Of a stretch of DNA of 64,000 nt, positions 1 through 9,868 are shown one piece after another. Below the pieces are notes generated by a model. That model worked only from the letters and a program-made list of their open reading frames with translations. It had not been told where the DNA came from and ran no database searches. The translations under genes were made by a program, and so were the position numbers. How positions within the stretch are numbered: position 1 is the stretch's first letter; every line of letters starts with the position of its first letter. Source of the stretch: Symbiodinium natans (lineage: Eukaryota > Sar > Dinophyceae > Suessiales > Symbiodiniaceae); NCBI GenBank assembly GCA_905221605.1, contig CAJNDS010002557.1, positions 879,169 to 943,168 on the forward strand. The letters are read 5' to 3'.

Positions 1-307
1 GGGTACTTGGTAACCCAACTAGAGGTGTAGTCATATGCCACTTAGAAGCCTAAGAGGGTTATAATTGCCGCGAACCTCCAAGTGTTCCCTTTTCGGGTCC
101 TAACACTAGACTGTCTCTTCTAGTCCCAACCCCGTACTCCACATGACGAGCAATGGGGCCGGCCATGGTGGCAAAGCATCTGAAAGCTACGCCCTCATGG
201 CCGACAAACAGCATATAAAACCCCAACCGAGGGGCGACTGTCGCTGTTTATGGTCTTGGGTTTTCGGTCTCCTCCTCCCGAAACCGCTCCACGCCAACAG
301 TCAGAAG
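1..307. other. Intronic or upstream sequence with a MITE remnant
   Basis: Positions 1-83 end in the sequence GAACCTCCAAGT and contain TATAATTG, matching one arm of the family A palindromic element described elsewhere in this window, so this is probably a decayed copy. No convincing exon of the transporter was recognised before 308. Confidence 0.4.
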
Positions 308-3300
308 GAAGGCACCGAGCCCGCGCTGCGCCAGAACTTCAAGAGCACCCTCACGTGGACCCTGGAGACTTGGCTGGCAAAGTTGGGTTGCAGCTTGGCG
401 CTGCTGGCGCTTGCCTTAACTGGGGCCACTACCTCTTCGCTTCCCCCTCCCTCCACATCCCTGAGCCCTAAACCCTAAACCCTAAATCCTAAACCCATCT
501 CCATTCTCTCCCTCCCATTGCCCCTCCCCTCCCCCCCACAGCTGGGCCCCTGACGTGCTGAAGCGTCCCTGGGCCTCTTAAATGTGGCCAGAAGACCTGT
601 GAAGCCCTAAACCCCAAGCAGAACCCGGCCCGTCTGAACCCTGAACCCTATAGATAGAAAGTGCGACTCGATCCTTTGTGGGTCCTAGGGGGTTCGGTGG
701 TCGAGGCAGTCCTGTGCGCCTTCTTCATCCTCTTCGCTTCAGCACCTGGCTTTGCGAAGTTGGCGATACCCCTAAACCTTAAACCTGTTCAGGGGTTCAG
801 GCAATGCAGGTCTTTAGGGGGATGCAGGGCCTTACGGGCTCAGAGCACACTAAACCCTAAACCCTACGCCCTAAACTTTCTGAACCCTAGGGAACTACTA
901 GGTCGCCTACCTCTCTTTCGGCCCGGTGACACGGACCGTGGTGCTGCCGGGGACTTAGCTCCGACGTTCATCCCAATGTAGGGTCCAGGGTTTAGGATTT
1001 AGGGTTTAGGGCAGTTTAGAGCTTGGGGTCGTAAGTTTAGGGCTTATAGGGTTCCGAGATCTCTTGGCGGATATACTAGCTTGAGGAATGTCGGGTTCAG
1101 GGTTGCGGTGCGAAGTGTTCAGAGTTCCATCCAGGCGGCCAGAAGATCGCAAGGACGTCTGGTTTGGTTCTATCAGACTCTCTTGTCACTGTGGGCTTTG
1201 CAATCTGGGCATATGGTGTGTGTTCTGTGCCGCTTTTTCAACCTGGCAAACAGCCCTATAATTCTGTTGAGAAGGATTCCGGCCCTTCCATCTGCATTTA
1301 GCAGGCAGGCGTGAAGCTATGCTGGCAGGTCTCTGACTGGGCAGGCAAATAGGCACGTAAGGGAAATTTCAAAGCTTCCTAAATGACCTGCCATAGTATG
1401 TTCAGTCTTGTCCTTATCGTTTAGGGTACAAAAGAGGCCCACAATTATGCTTTTAACAAAGCTAAACTTCCAAGCATCCAGCCCTCGGAGCGAAAACCTG
1501 TTAATTTTAAGCCTGAACTTGGGGCTTATAAGGTTTTGGGTCTACTTGGAGGTTCAAGGTACTTATTAGCCAATTATAACTGTACTTAGAACTATACTTA
1601 ACAGTCATCATTGGTTAAGAAGTACCATGAACCTCAAAGTATAAGGGTTTAGGATGCTATCAGGTTGGTGAGGATCCGGGTGCTTCAGGTTTGGACTCTC
1701 CTAAAGAATCTCCTGGTCCTAAAGCCTAGAGCCTAAAGCCTAAACTCTAAACCCGAAACCCTAAACCCTAAACTCCTGGTCCTTGACCCTCAGAAGCTTT
1801 CAGCCGCCTCTTTCAGGTTTAACCTCCATGTGGGCGGCGGAAAGCGCGTCGCCGCGCAAATTCTGTAGCCGGGCGCAGATTCAGATGGGTATTTCCCAAT
1901 CTAGTGGTGCCCCTGTTTATACCCCAAACAGAATAGAATCCCCCTTAAAGGGACCATCAACAAGGGTACCGCGGATGGCTTTTGGGACCCAAAGGGGGCA
2001 CGATACAGTAGCTGTGGATCGATACCGGTTGCGGGGAGGCCTCACCCTCCCTTATAAGGCCCGAAAGCCCTAAACTCCATTGCCGTGAAGCCCAAAAGAC
2101 TACTTCAAGGCACTTATTGACCAATTATAACTGTACCTATAACTGTATACTTATAACCCCATTAGAGCACTTAAGGGGCCTATCAGTGGGTTGTAAGTAC
2201 AGTTATCATTGGTGAAGAAGTACCATGAACCTCCAATTAAACCCCACATGGCCTTCGAGCTTGAAAGGCTTCAAGGGCTCTTTCTTGGGGATGCGTACTT
2301 AGTACACTGAGGCTCTTGTTTGGGTTTTCAGCTCATGTGCTTCGACTCGCACACGAGTTGCCTGTTGCTTTGAGGGTTTAAGGGTTTTGGGGTTTAGGGT
2401 TTGGGAAGTTTAGGGTTTAGGGTTTAGGGTTTAGGGTTTAGGGTTTAGGGTTTAGGACACAAAAGCAAAGTCAGGGACTGTGCTGGCCCAGGTTCAGCAC
2501 CGCGCTGATCTGCGGGGGCCCCTGGTTGGGGCTCAGGGTCTTTAGGGTCTACTATAGGGGTCCCTTATGGTCCCTTTATAAATAAAATTGTAACCCCCCC
2601 GCCCAAAAAAAAGTTCGAATTATTCAGGCCCCCTATAGTATAGGCTGTATGGTCTATAGGATCCATGGGGTTTAGGGTCTTTAGGGTCTATATAACTCAG
2701 GGTTTATATCGGGTCCACAGGGTTTAGAGTCTTTAGGGTCTATAGGGTTTACCTGGTCTAGAGGGTCTCTAGGGTTTAGGGTCTTTAGGGTCTGTGTAGG
2801 ACTCAGGGTTGTATAGGGTCTTTAGGGTCTAGAGGGTCTACAGGTCTAAAGGGTCTACCGGGTTTGTGGGGTTTAAGGTTATTTAAGGGGTCTTTATTTG
2901 GGCTGTAGGGCCGTGGGTGCGACCCTAAACCCCAAACCCCTAGTCTGTAACAACGCTGCACTAGGGGTTAAAAGGGTTTAGAGTTTGCAGGCTTCGGAGT
3001 TTAGCGTTTAGCCCTATCTAATTACACCGTTCAGCTTGTGAGGTCTGGACTCTAGAGCTTCGCATTGACCGTCGAAGCCTTTGAAAGCTTGTGAATTGTG
3101 GGAGTTTTAGGCTTCATGCTGTTGTGTGTGATGTATTGCGAGCAGAGCTCTAGCCTGCGGTAGGTTCCTGCAAGAGTTTAGAGTTTAGGGTTTCGGGTTT
3201 GTTCTGGGTCTCCCCCCCTCCCCCCAGTAGCCTGCTATGTGCTAAGCAACTGCAGCGCACCCATAATCTGAACGGAAACTTTTCCCCCACCGCACGCTGA

Positions 3301-6300
3301 AGGTACCTATCCGTTGATGCTGCAGCCCGTGTCTAAGTTGGCGGAGGAGCCACGGAAAACACCCGCATGCAGCCAAACAATTCTCCTTCAGCCCTAAACC
3401 CTAAAACCCCAAACCTGACAGCATCAAAGCCTCTAAATTCCCAAGCTTCAAATCCCTAGCTCAACTTTTCTGTCCCAACTTCGCAGCGACCGGAAGGACC
3501 GACTGGGCTGGCGAGGCCGTTTATCCCAGCTTTCAGCATTCTACTATAGGGGCTTAAATGAATAGAATAGGTTCTTGGGGCTTATTCGAGCACAATTAAA
3601 AGGGACCATAAGGAAATATTATTAGGAATTAATTGTTCCGACCCCTACATAACTGCCTGTTTTTTCCGCGCAGGGCAAGTCGTTGGTTGGGGCGAAGTGT
3701 CGAGCGCCGAGGTTGAGGGTTTTGGGGTCTAGTTGTTTTTTTTTATTTATTATTTGTTTAAGGGGTTTTAGGGTGTTAGGGGTTTAGGGTTTTTAGAGGT
3801 TTAGGGTTTTAGGGTTTAGGCTTGACGGAGGCTTCAGGGCATTTTCAGGAGACGTGAACGCGTTGCAGGCAACGGCGGCATTGAGGCCATGAAGGAAGTC
3901 GAGCGCCGAGTTGAGGGATTTTGGGGTTTGGGGCTTAGGAGTTTGGGGTTTGGGGTTTGGTTTTTGGGGTTTAGGGTTTGGGGTTTAGGGTTTGGGTTTG
4001 TGGCTTGGGGTTGACGGTGATGTATAGGGTTCAGGGTTTCGGTTTGGGGTTGAAGTTTAAGCCTTGATGGGCCAGCTCTGTACTTTGTACACTCCCTTTC
4101 GGGGGCTCCGCTTCTCATGTGGAACATATTTGTGTGTGGTACCGAACAAGGGTCCATCATTGCGGTCACCCTTGTTTTGTGGGGGAAGAGCAAGAGTCCG
4201 CTGGAACCTTAAACCCCAAACCCTAAACCCCAAACCCTAAACCCTAAACCCCAAACCCTAAACCCTAAACCCTAAACCCTAAACCCCAAACCCCAAACCC
4301 CAAACCCTAAACCCCAAACCCCAAACCCCAAACCCTAAACCCTGAACCCTAGGCCAGGCCTCAGGGCTTCGGAATCTTGGGTCTTATCGCTCCTCCCTGA
4401 ATGGGTATATAGGCCGGACCCCCCAAGTCTCACGTAGTCTGAAGGCTGAACCCCCCACAAACTACCCTAAGTCCTAAATCCCAAACCATAAGCCCAGAAG
4501 GCTACCCAACCTGTGAAAAAAATCGTCTTCGTTCTATAGGCCCCATACAGAGGAATGGAGAAAATCATCCGAAACCCAAAACCCTGAACTCTTATGTGTG
4601 TATATGAATGTACATATATATATATATATTATATGTTTGTTCAACTACAATTTTCAAAAGCTAAGACTGCCGGCTGTGCAACCTCCGGCTTAGGGTTTAG
4701 GCTTTGAGGTTTGGTGTTTAGGGTTTAGGGTTTAGGAAGCTGAGGCGAAACGCCACACTTTGCGGGCCGCACTGGTCCTCCTGACCATGCCACCTGACTT
4801 CAAGCCCGAAGCCCTAAACCCTACTTGGAGGTTCATGGTACTTATTGTTGATGTCGCCCTTGTGCGAAGAGAGGGGTGTATGGCATGTTTGACGCGATCT
4901 GCAACTACAGGGTTCGCAGGCTGTAGGCCAAGGAACCGTAGAGCCAAAGAGGCCCACTGTGCAATGCAGACTTCACTCTCGCGGTGGCAGCTGAGAAAAT
5001 GGTATCAACGCCAAGCGAGGGCTCGGGCAGCAGATTCCTGGAATTCCGGTTCGTATAATCAGGTTAAGAGCCTTGTCAGCTCTGCCGACTTTGTCAAGGA
5101 GGTGGGTATCGACTATGTGGCAGAGAGTTTTAACAAACTGCCGGCCAGGAAGATGGACTGCTCGATGCAGACGAACCAACTTGGCATCGACGTCAAGCTC
5201 CCAAATTGGTTGCCATATTTCGACCCGGCTGAACACGAGGCCCAGGCCGGGGTACAAACAGATGTGATGCCAAGCAGCCATGGAAGGGGCGAGGGGGGCT
5301 CTGACCGGCACTCGCAGGGAGCCGGGGGGTGCATGACACATTCCGCTGCCCGGACCTACCTTCGGACGGATAACGGGCTCGCTTGGGTCGATGAGTTTGA
5401 TTTGGTAAATGGAGAAGCCACATCTTCTATGGAAAGTGTGTCAGGGACTGACACAGAGTATGCGAGCAAAGCCGCCCAGACCCTCTGGGAAGAAACAGAT
5501 GTTGCTTGCCAAACCAGCGACGTCGAGAACAAGGTGAACAGTGCCACGCAAACACGCGCAGAATTGGTGGCGACTATGGCACAGACGTCGCTCAAGGCGT
5601 GCGTGTTGGATTATGGGGACGCAATCAAAGCTGTAGTCGCTGTTTCCGCATGCGGCTGCCCGGCCAGAGCCGCTCAGGAAGATAAACATCGGCTAGTGGT
5701 CATTCCGGTTGGAGAAGTCGGGATAGTCAAGATGGTCTATGTTGAGAAGGCGATGGTGAAGGCGGACTTTCCAGCCGTCGGAGTTATGTTCTTGACTTTC
5801 ATGGACATTGAGCACTTCGATTGCTACCTGAACGTTCATCTGAACAGTGACCGCATGAAAAGACTAGAAAATGTCAGGGCTCCATCGGAAACATCACGCA
5901 GTGCGGGCCCGGTCTCGTGATGCGGGGGGTGTTGATGTCGCCCTTGTGCGAAGAGAGGGGTGTATGGCATGTTTGACGCGATCTGCAACTACAGGGTTCG
6001 CAGGCTGTAGGCCAAGGAACCGTAGAGCCAAAGAGGCCCACTGTGCAATGCAGACTTCACTCTCGCGGTGGCAGCTGAGAAAATGGTATCAACGCCAAGC
6101 GAGGGCTCGGGCAGCAGATTCCTGGAATTCCGGTTCGTATAATCACTTATTCACCAATTATAGATGTACTTAGAACCCATGTACTTAGAACCCACTTACA
6201 CGCCCCTTAAGTGGCCTAGAAGGGTCATGAGTACAGTTATAAGTGCAGCTATAATTGGTGAATAAGTGCCATGAACCTCCAAGTAGGCCAATTGTCCGCT

Positions 6301-8850
6301 TGAGAGTTGTCCACGGGAAGGTGTGGGAAGTAGAGGCACTATGAAATATCGTGCGAAGTTCAAGACCCGAAATCAAATGGGGGTAGGCCTTGGCGTCTAC
6401 ATGCTTTCTCTGCTCAAGGGGTTGATTTTGGAATAGGGTTTTATCTTTCTGCGGGCCCTAACCCCTATAGAGCCCTTGTGGGCCCTAACCCCTACAGAGC
6501 CCTTTATACAACCCGTAGCAGTTGAAGCTGTTTAGTGCCGCAAATCCACCCCAAAATCAGTGCAAACTGCGTGTCGGTGAGCTGTTCTTTTGTCTTTGAC
6601 AGTGAGCATGACGTGTTTGCACCAGACGATCAACCCTTCGTGATGCGTCGCTACCCCGCGCAAAGGTGTACGACGTGGGACGAGCTGTCCTGAACTCGAT
6701 AAAGGCCCCAAGCACTTGGAACTGAGCTTAGCGTCAGGCGGTACCTACCCAAACCTGTTTTAGAGATTGAAACATACGTTTTTTTGCAATCTTGCGTCCT
6801 ATAACCTGATTTTCCCCATACTAAGCATCAAACCTGGTTAGAAAGAAGTCTGTAAGCCCTAAAACCCCTAAACCCCCGAACAAGCGCCGCATGAGTCCCC
6901 AACCCTAAACCCTAAACCTAAACCCTAAACCCTAAACCCTAAACCCTAAACCCTAAACCCTAAACCCTAAACCCTAAAAGTTCTAAACCCTAAGCCCTAA
7001 ACCCCCAGTTCACTCCAGAGACCGCGCGCGCGCGCGCGCCCAAGGAGCGTCGCTCTGGTCTCTTCCGGTCGCTTGCAGAGCTTGGTGGCTCTGGTTGGTG
7101 GTGTGTGCTGCGCACCCTTGGTGCGCCACTCAGGGTTTTAGGGTTTAGGGTTTAGGGTTTAGGGTTTAGGGTTTAGGGTTTAGGGTTTAGGGTTTAGGGT
7201 TTAGGGTTTAGGGTTTAGGGCGGAGAGCGGACAGGCTGTGAGGAGTAGTATTGCTACTGGTAGTTGTTTTTCGATGACTATCGTTTGGGGCTCAGGATTT
7301 ACAAGATTTAGAGTTTAGTGTGTAGACCCCCTAGTCGTGATCACTTTGGCTCCGTTTTGACTCGGGGGGCTCTGGCAGTGGGACTGGGCACTGCATGGCC
7401 AAGTGTATGACGTACTGTTGGTTGGCAGGGAATGAGGGAATTAGAGCTGCTATGTATACCCTTTAAGGGATCGTACATGGTACCTCATTCCCCCATTCCC
7501 TACTAGCCAACAGTAAGAGTAAGTATGCGCCCTCAATCCTGCACCGACTCCCCCAATCCCACGACAGTTTCCATTCTCGCACCGCGCACCGCGACGAAGA
7601 ACCCCTATAGGGCAAAGAATGCAGAAAGCACAGGAAGACCACAGAAGAAACGGAAGAACAAGCGCCGGAGACAAACTTAACTGTTTAGTAGATCTGATGA
7701 CTTGCAAGCTGAAGCTCTAAATCCTAAACCCTAAACCCTAAAACCCTAAACCCTAAATCCCTAAAACCCTAAACCCTAAACCCTAAACCCTGAACCCTGA
7801 ACCCTTCTGAACTCCCTGCAGGCCTTGGTCTTTCCGCCGGTGCTGCACCACCTGCTGGCCGGCTGACCTCAACCCCTAAACCCTAAACCCTAACCCCTAA
7901 CCCCTAAGCCCTAAACCCTAAACCCTAAACCCCTAAACCCCTAAACCCTAGACCCTAAACCCTAAACCCTAAACCCTAACCCCTAAACCCCTAAACCCCT
8001 AAACCCCTAAACCCCACACCCCTAGACACCGCCGATTTACAGACCTTCGTTCAGCGTGTCGCGTTTTATTGTGGAGGGTTGGGGTTTATAGTATCCGGGT
8101 TCAGGTTAGGGTGTTTAGGGTTTATGTGGTTTTTTTGGGGGTTGTCGGGCTACAGGACCTGCAGTCTTCAGGCTGAGGGTTTAAGGTTCAGTCGGGTTGA
8201 GCGAAAAATCTCGCCGCTGAAGGATTACTCGCAAGAATCCAAGTCATGACGAGCCTCAAGTAGTCGTGACATGTTGGCTTTCCCTTGCGGTGTTTAGGGT
8301 TTAGGGCCTAGGGTTTAGGGTACCCTAACAGTTTAGGGTTTAGGGTTTAGGGTTAGGGTTTAACCCGAAACCCTGAACCCTGAACCCTGAACCCTATGAC
8401 TGTTGCAGATTGGCGGCCAGTGGAAGCTGGACACAGCGCTGTCCTTGGTGGGGATCTCGTCCGGGCCTCAGGCGGAAATTTGGTCCCAAAACCCAAAACC
8501 CAAAATGGTTACAGAGCTGATTTGTTTTGTTCCACGCCGGTGACTTCTCTAAATGCAACCTTTTTGGTGCCTCAGAGGGGAACGGAGACCCAAGGAGCCA
8601 CTTGCTACAGCTTCATAGGCGGTTTTTAATTAGGGGGTTGGGGGCTGTGCAGGGGTTGTGGGGAAATTGGGGCGGCTATTGTTTGTAAGTTTTGTTTTTT
8701 CTTGGTTTGGGGGGTTGGGTTAGTTAGTTTTTTTTTTTTTTTTTTTGGGGGGGGGGGGGGGAATTCGTGGATTTCGGTGTGTGCAGGTTGGCGATCATTT
8801 CCTCTGCTCAAGCTGCGTGGACGTGGGATGTCTATCAGGCACTGCCCTGA
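308..8850 (+). CDS. AAAP-family amino acid transporter, 3' part, multi-exon
   Basis: Multi-pass secondary transporter of the amino acid/auxin permease family (Aa_trans, SLC36/38-like), expected to move amino acids with H+ or Na+ across a membrane. Exons read: 308-376, 706-741, 902-about 950, 3303-3348, 3674-3711, 4151-4178, 7045-7120, 7822-7861, 8223-8242, 8409-8464, 8787-8850 (TGA). Diagnostic pieces are VAYLSFGPVTRTVVLP (the GYLAFG segment), TYPLMLQPVSKLAEE (the family's YPLQLFP region), LVALVGG.CCAPLA followed by LVFPPVLHHLL, and a last helix ending WTWDVYQALP. Codon phase agrees at each junction from 3303 onward; donors are GC at five and GT at four introns. The first helices lie upstream of the window. 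The exon between 902 and 3303 was not resolved. Exon 308-376 is the least certain; exon 8409 follows AG|A rather than AG|G. Intron 4179-7044 hosts the LTR element. Confidence 0.82.
1543..1640. mobile_element. MITE family A, short copy
   Basis: About 98 bp between ACTTGGAGGTTCAAGGTAC and GTACCATGAACCTCAAAGT. The inner arms carry CCAATTATAACTGTACTTA-type sequence. It lies in an intron of the AAAP gene. Confidence 0.75.
2101..2236. mobile_element. MITE family A copy
   Basis: About 136 bp, with the same subterminal CCAATTATAACTGTA and closing GTACCATGAACCTCCAA. The left terminus is degraded (TACTTCAAGGCACTTATT). Confidence 0.75.
2397..2456 (+). repeat. TTTAGGG array
   Basis: About seven near-perfect telomere-type heptamers in a transporter intron. 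Confidence 0.95.
4204..4350 (-). repeat. CCCTAAA / CCCCAAA mixed array
   Basis: About twenty units alternating between CCCTAAA and the transition variant CCCCAAA, immediately after the transporter exon ending 4178. Confidence 0.95.
4846..5061 (+). repeat. 5' LTR
   Basis: 216 bp, TG...CA ends. It contains the first in-frame ATG (4880) of the element's ORF, so translation probably begins within the LTR-derived part of the transcript. Confidence 0.88.
4880..5920 (+). CDS. Unidentified 346-residue protein of the LTR element
   Basis: The ORF starts in the 5' LTR and stops (TGA 5918-5920) nine bases before the 3' LTR, so it fills the internal region. It stays open further upstream into host sequence, but the LTR ATG is the only start that belongs to the element. 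I see no protease, integrase, reverse transcriptase or CCHC knuckle. The middle is polar and low in order, and carries seven Gln-Thr dipeptides (about residues 30, 97, 126, 200, 211, 224, 235), several in contexts such as SATQTRA, GVQTDV and CSMQTNQ. These resemble the TQT anchors bound by dynein light chain LC8; that is inference only. The last 70 residues (IVKMVYVEKAMVKADF, FMDIEHFDCYLNVHL) look folded. It could be a divergent Gag or a captured host gene fragment. Confidence 0.7.
   Translation: MACLTRSATTGFAGCRPRNRRAKEAHCAMQTSLSRWQLRKWYQRQARARAADSWNSGSYNQVKSLVSSADFVKEVGIDYVAESFNKLPARKMDCSMQTNQLGIDVKLPNWLPYFDPAEHEAQAGVQTDVMPSSHGRGEGGSDRHSQGAGGCMTHSAARTYLRTDNGLAWVDEFDLVNGEATSSMESVSGTDTEYASKAAQTLWEETDVACQTSDVENKVNSATQTRAELVATMAQTSLKACVLDYGDAIKAVVAVSACGCPARAAQEDKHRLVVIPVGEVGIVKMVYVEKAMVKADFPAVGVMFLTFMDIEHFDCYLNVHLNSDRMKRLENVRAPSETSRSAGPVS
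5930..6145 (+). repeat. 3' LTR
   Basis: 216 bp copy of the 5' LTR with no difference that I can see, preceded by a G-run and followed by the CTTAT target duplication. Confidence 0.88.
6900..7010 (-). repeat. CCCTAAA array
   Basis: About eleven units, ending shortly before the exon at 7045; the TTTAGGG array at 7137-7220 faces it on the other side of that exon. Confidence 0.95.
7023..7040. repeat. CG dinucleotide run
   Basis: Eighteen bases of alternating CG directly before the transporter exon at 7045. Alternating CG can adopt Z-DNA. Confidence 0.9.
7137..7220 (+). repeat. TTTAGGG array
   Basis: Twelve perfect heptamers starting 16 bases inside the intron that begins at 7121. Confidence 0.97.
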
Positions 8851-9868
8851 GGGGGATTTGGGGCTTCAACTTTAGGGCTTGTATAGGGGATTTAGAGGTT
8901 GAGATTGAGTCTTTAGAATCCTCTAGTGCTTAGAGTTTAGTATGCAGGGGGCTGAGGGTATGGGGTTTAGCTTCTGGGTTATGGGATTTAGGGGGCTTGG
9001 GGTGTGTTAGTTGAGACCCCTGGGTCCTAAACCACCAGTCTTGAACGAACAGGATTTCAGGGGCATTGCGGGCTTAGTGTTTGGGTGAATGAGGGGTCGG
9101 TGGCTGCAAGAGTCTTATACGCCCTGAGTCCTGGACCTACAACCGGCCTTTGAATCGAAAAAACTTCAAAAACAGAGCTCTTTGACCAGCGGGGGGGGGG
9201 GGGAGCCCTAAATTTAGTGGGCATCCGAACCACCTACTACATTCGCGCCCAGACCCCGGACCCTACTAAGCCCCAAATCCTAAACCCTCAAACACTGAAC
9301 CCCAAACCCTAAACCCTGAACCCTAAATCAGTGTGAGCCACTCCCGACCCTAGACCTCCCCAACTACCACCCAATGTTTTCACCAATGTTTGCTTTTCCG
9401 ATTGTCGCCCGCGTGCTTGAACCGTGAGTTTTGTAGAGGGTTTCAGGAGGCTAGGCGTACCAGGTCTCCCGGGTTTAGTGTTCAGGCTTTGGTGTGTTTA
9501 GGGGCTTAGTACTTAGGGTCTAGGATTTAGGGTTTAGGGTCATAAGGTCTACAGTTCTACAGGGGGGGGGGGGGAGTTAGGCCTGAACCCTCAAACCTTA
9601 AAAGTTTTAAGTGACTTAAAACCCTAAAACCCCCAAAACCTTGAAGCAATAAGCCAGGAGATCCCCTTCTACTCCTGCAGCGGCAACTGAGGCAGGCCGG
9701 GGCCACGAGAGATGGGACCAGAACCTTTAGGAATTCATGACCTCAAGATTTCGTTAGTCGACGATGTTGTTCGGCGGATACTTGCTTGATGCTCGCAATC
9801 CGGCTCCACATAAAGGCATTCCCGTGGGCAGCTTTAAAAGCTGCCTCGTTTTGGAGTTCTCCGTCATC
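8851..9868. other. Intergenic or 3'UTR region
   Basis: Holds a 14-nt poly-G run near 9190, a short CCCTAAA cluster near 9280-9325 and a poly-G run near 9565. No coding segment or RNA gene that I can support. Confidence 0.5.

Larger units (their letters stand above)
4846..6145 (+). mobile_element. Short LTR retrotransposon (TRIM-like) with a non-pol ORF
   Basis: Two direct repeats of 216 bp (4846-5061 and 5930-6145) look identical base for base. Each begins TG and ends CA, the usual LTR termini. The unit is flanked by a 5 bp target duplication CTTAT (4841-4845 and 6146-6150). A G-run (5924-5929) sits just before the 3' LTR, where a polypurine tract is expected. No canonical tRNA primer site follows the 5' LTR. 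At 1.3 kb and with no reverse transcriptase it must be non-autonomous. It interrupts a family A MITE (4823-4845 plus 6146-6284) inside an intron of the AAAP transporter gene. LTR identity implies a very recent insertion. Confidence 0.9.
4823..6284. mobile_element. MITE family A copy split by the LTR element
   Basis: The left arm (4823-4845) reads ACTTGGAGGTTCATGGTACT; the right arm (6146-6284) ends in its reverse complement. Joined without the 1.3 kb insertion it gives a palindromic element of about 160 bp like the copies at 2101 and 39701. Confidence 0.85.
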
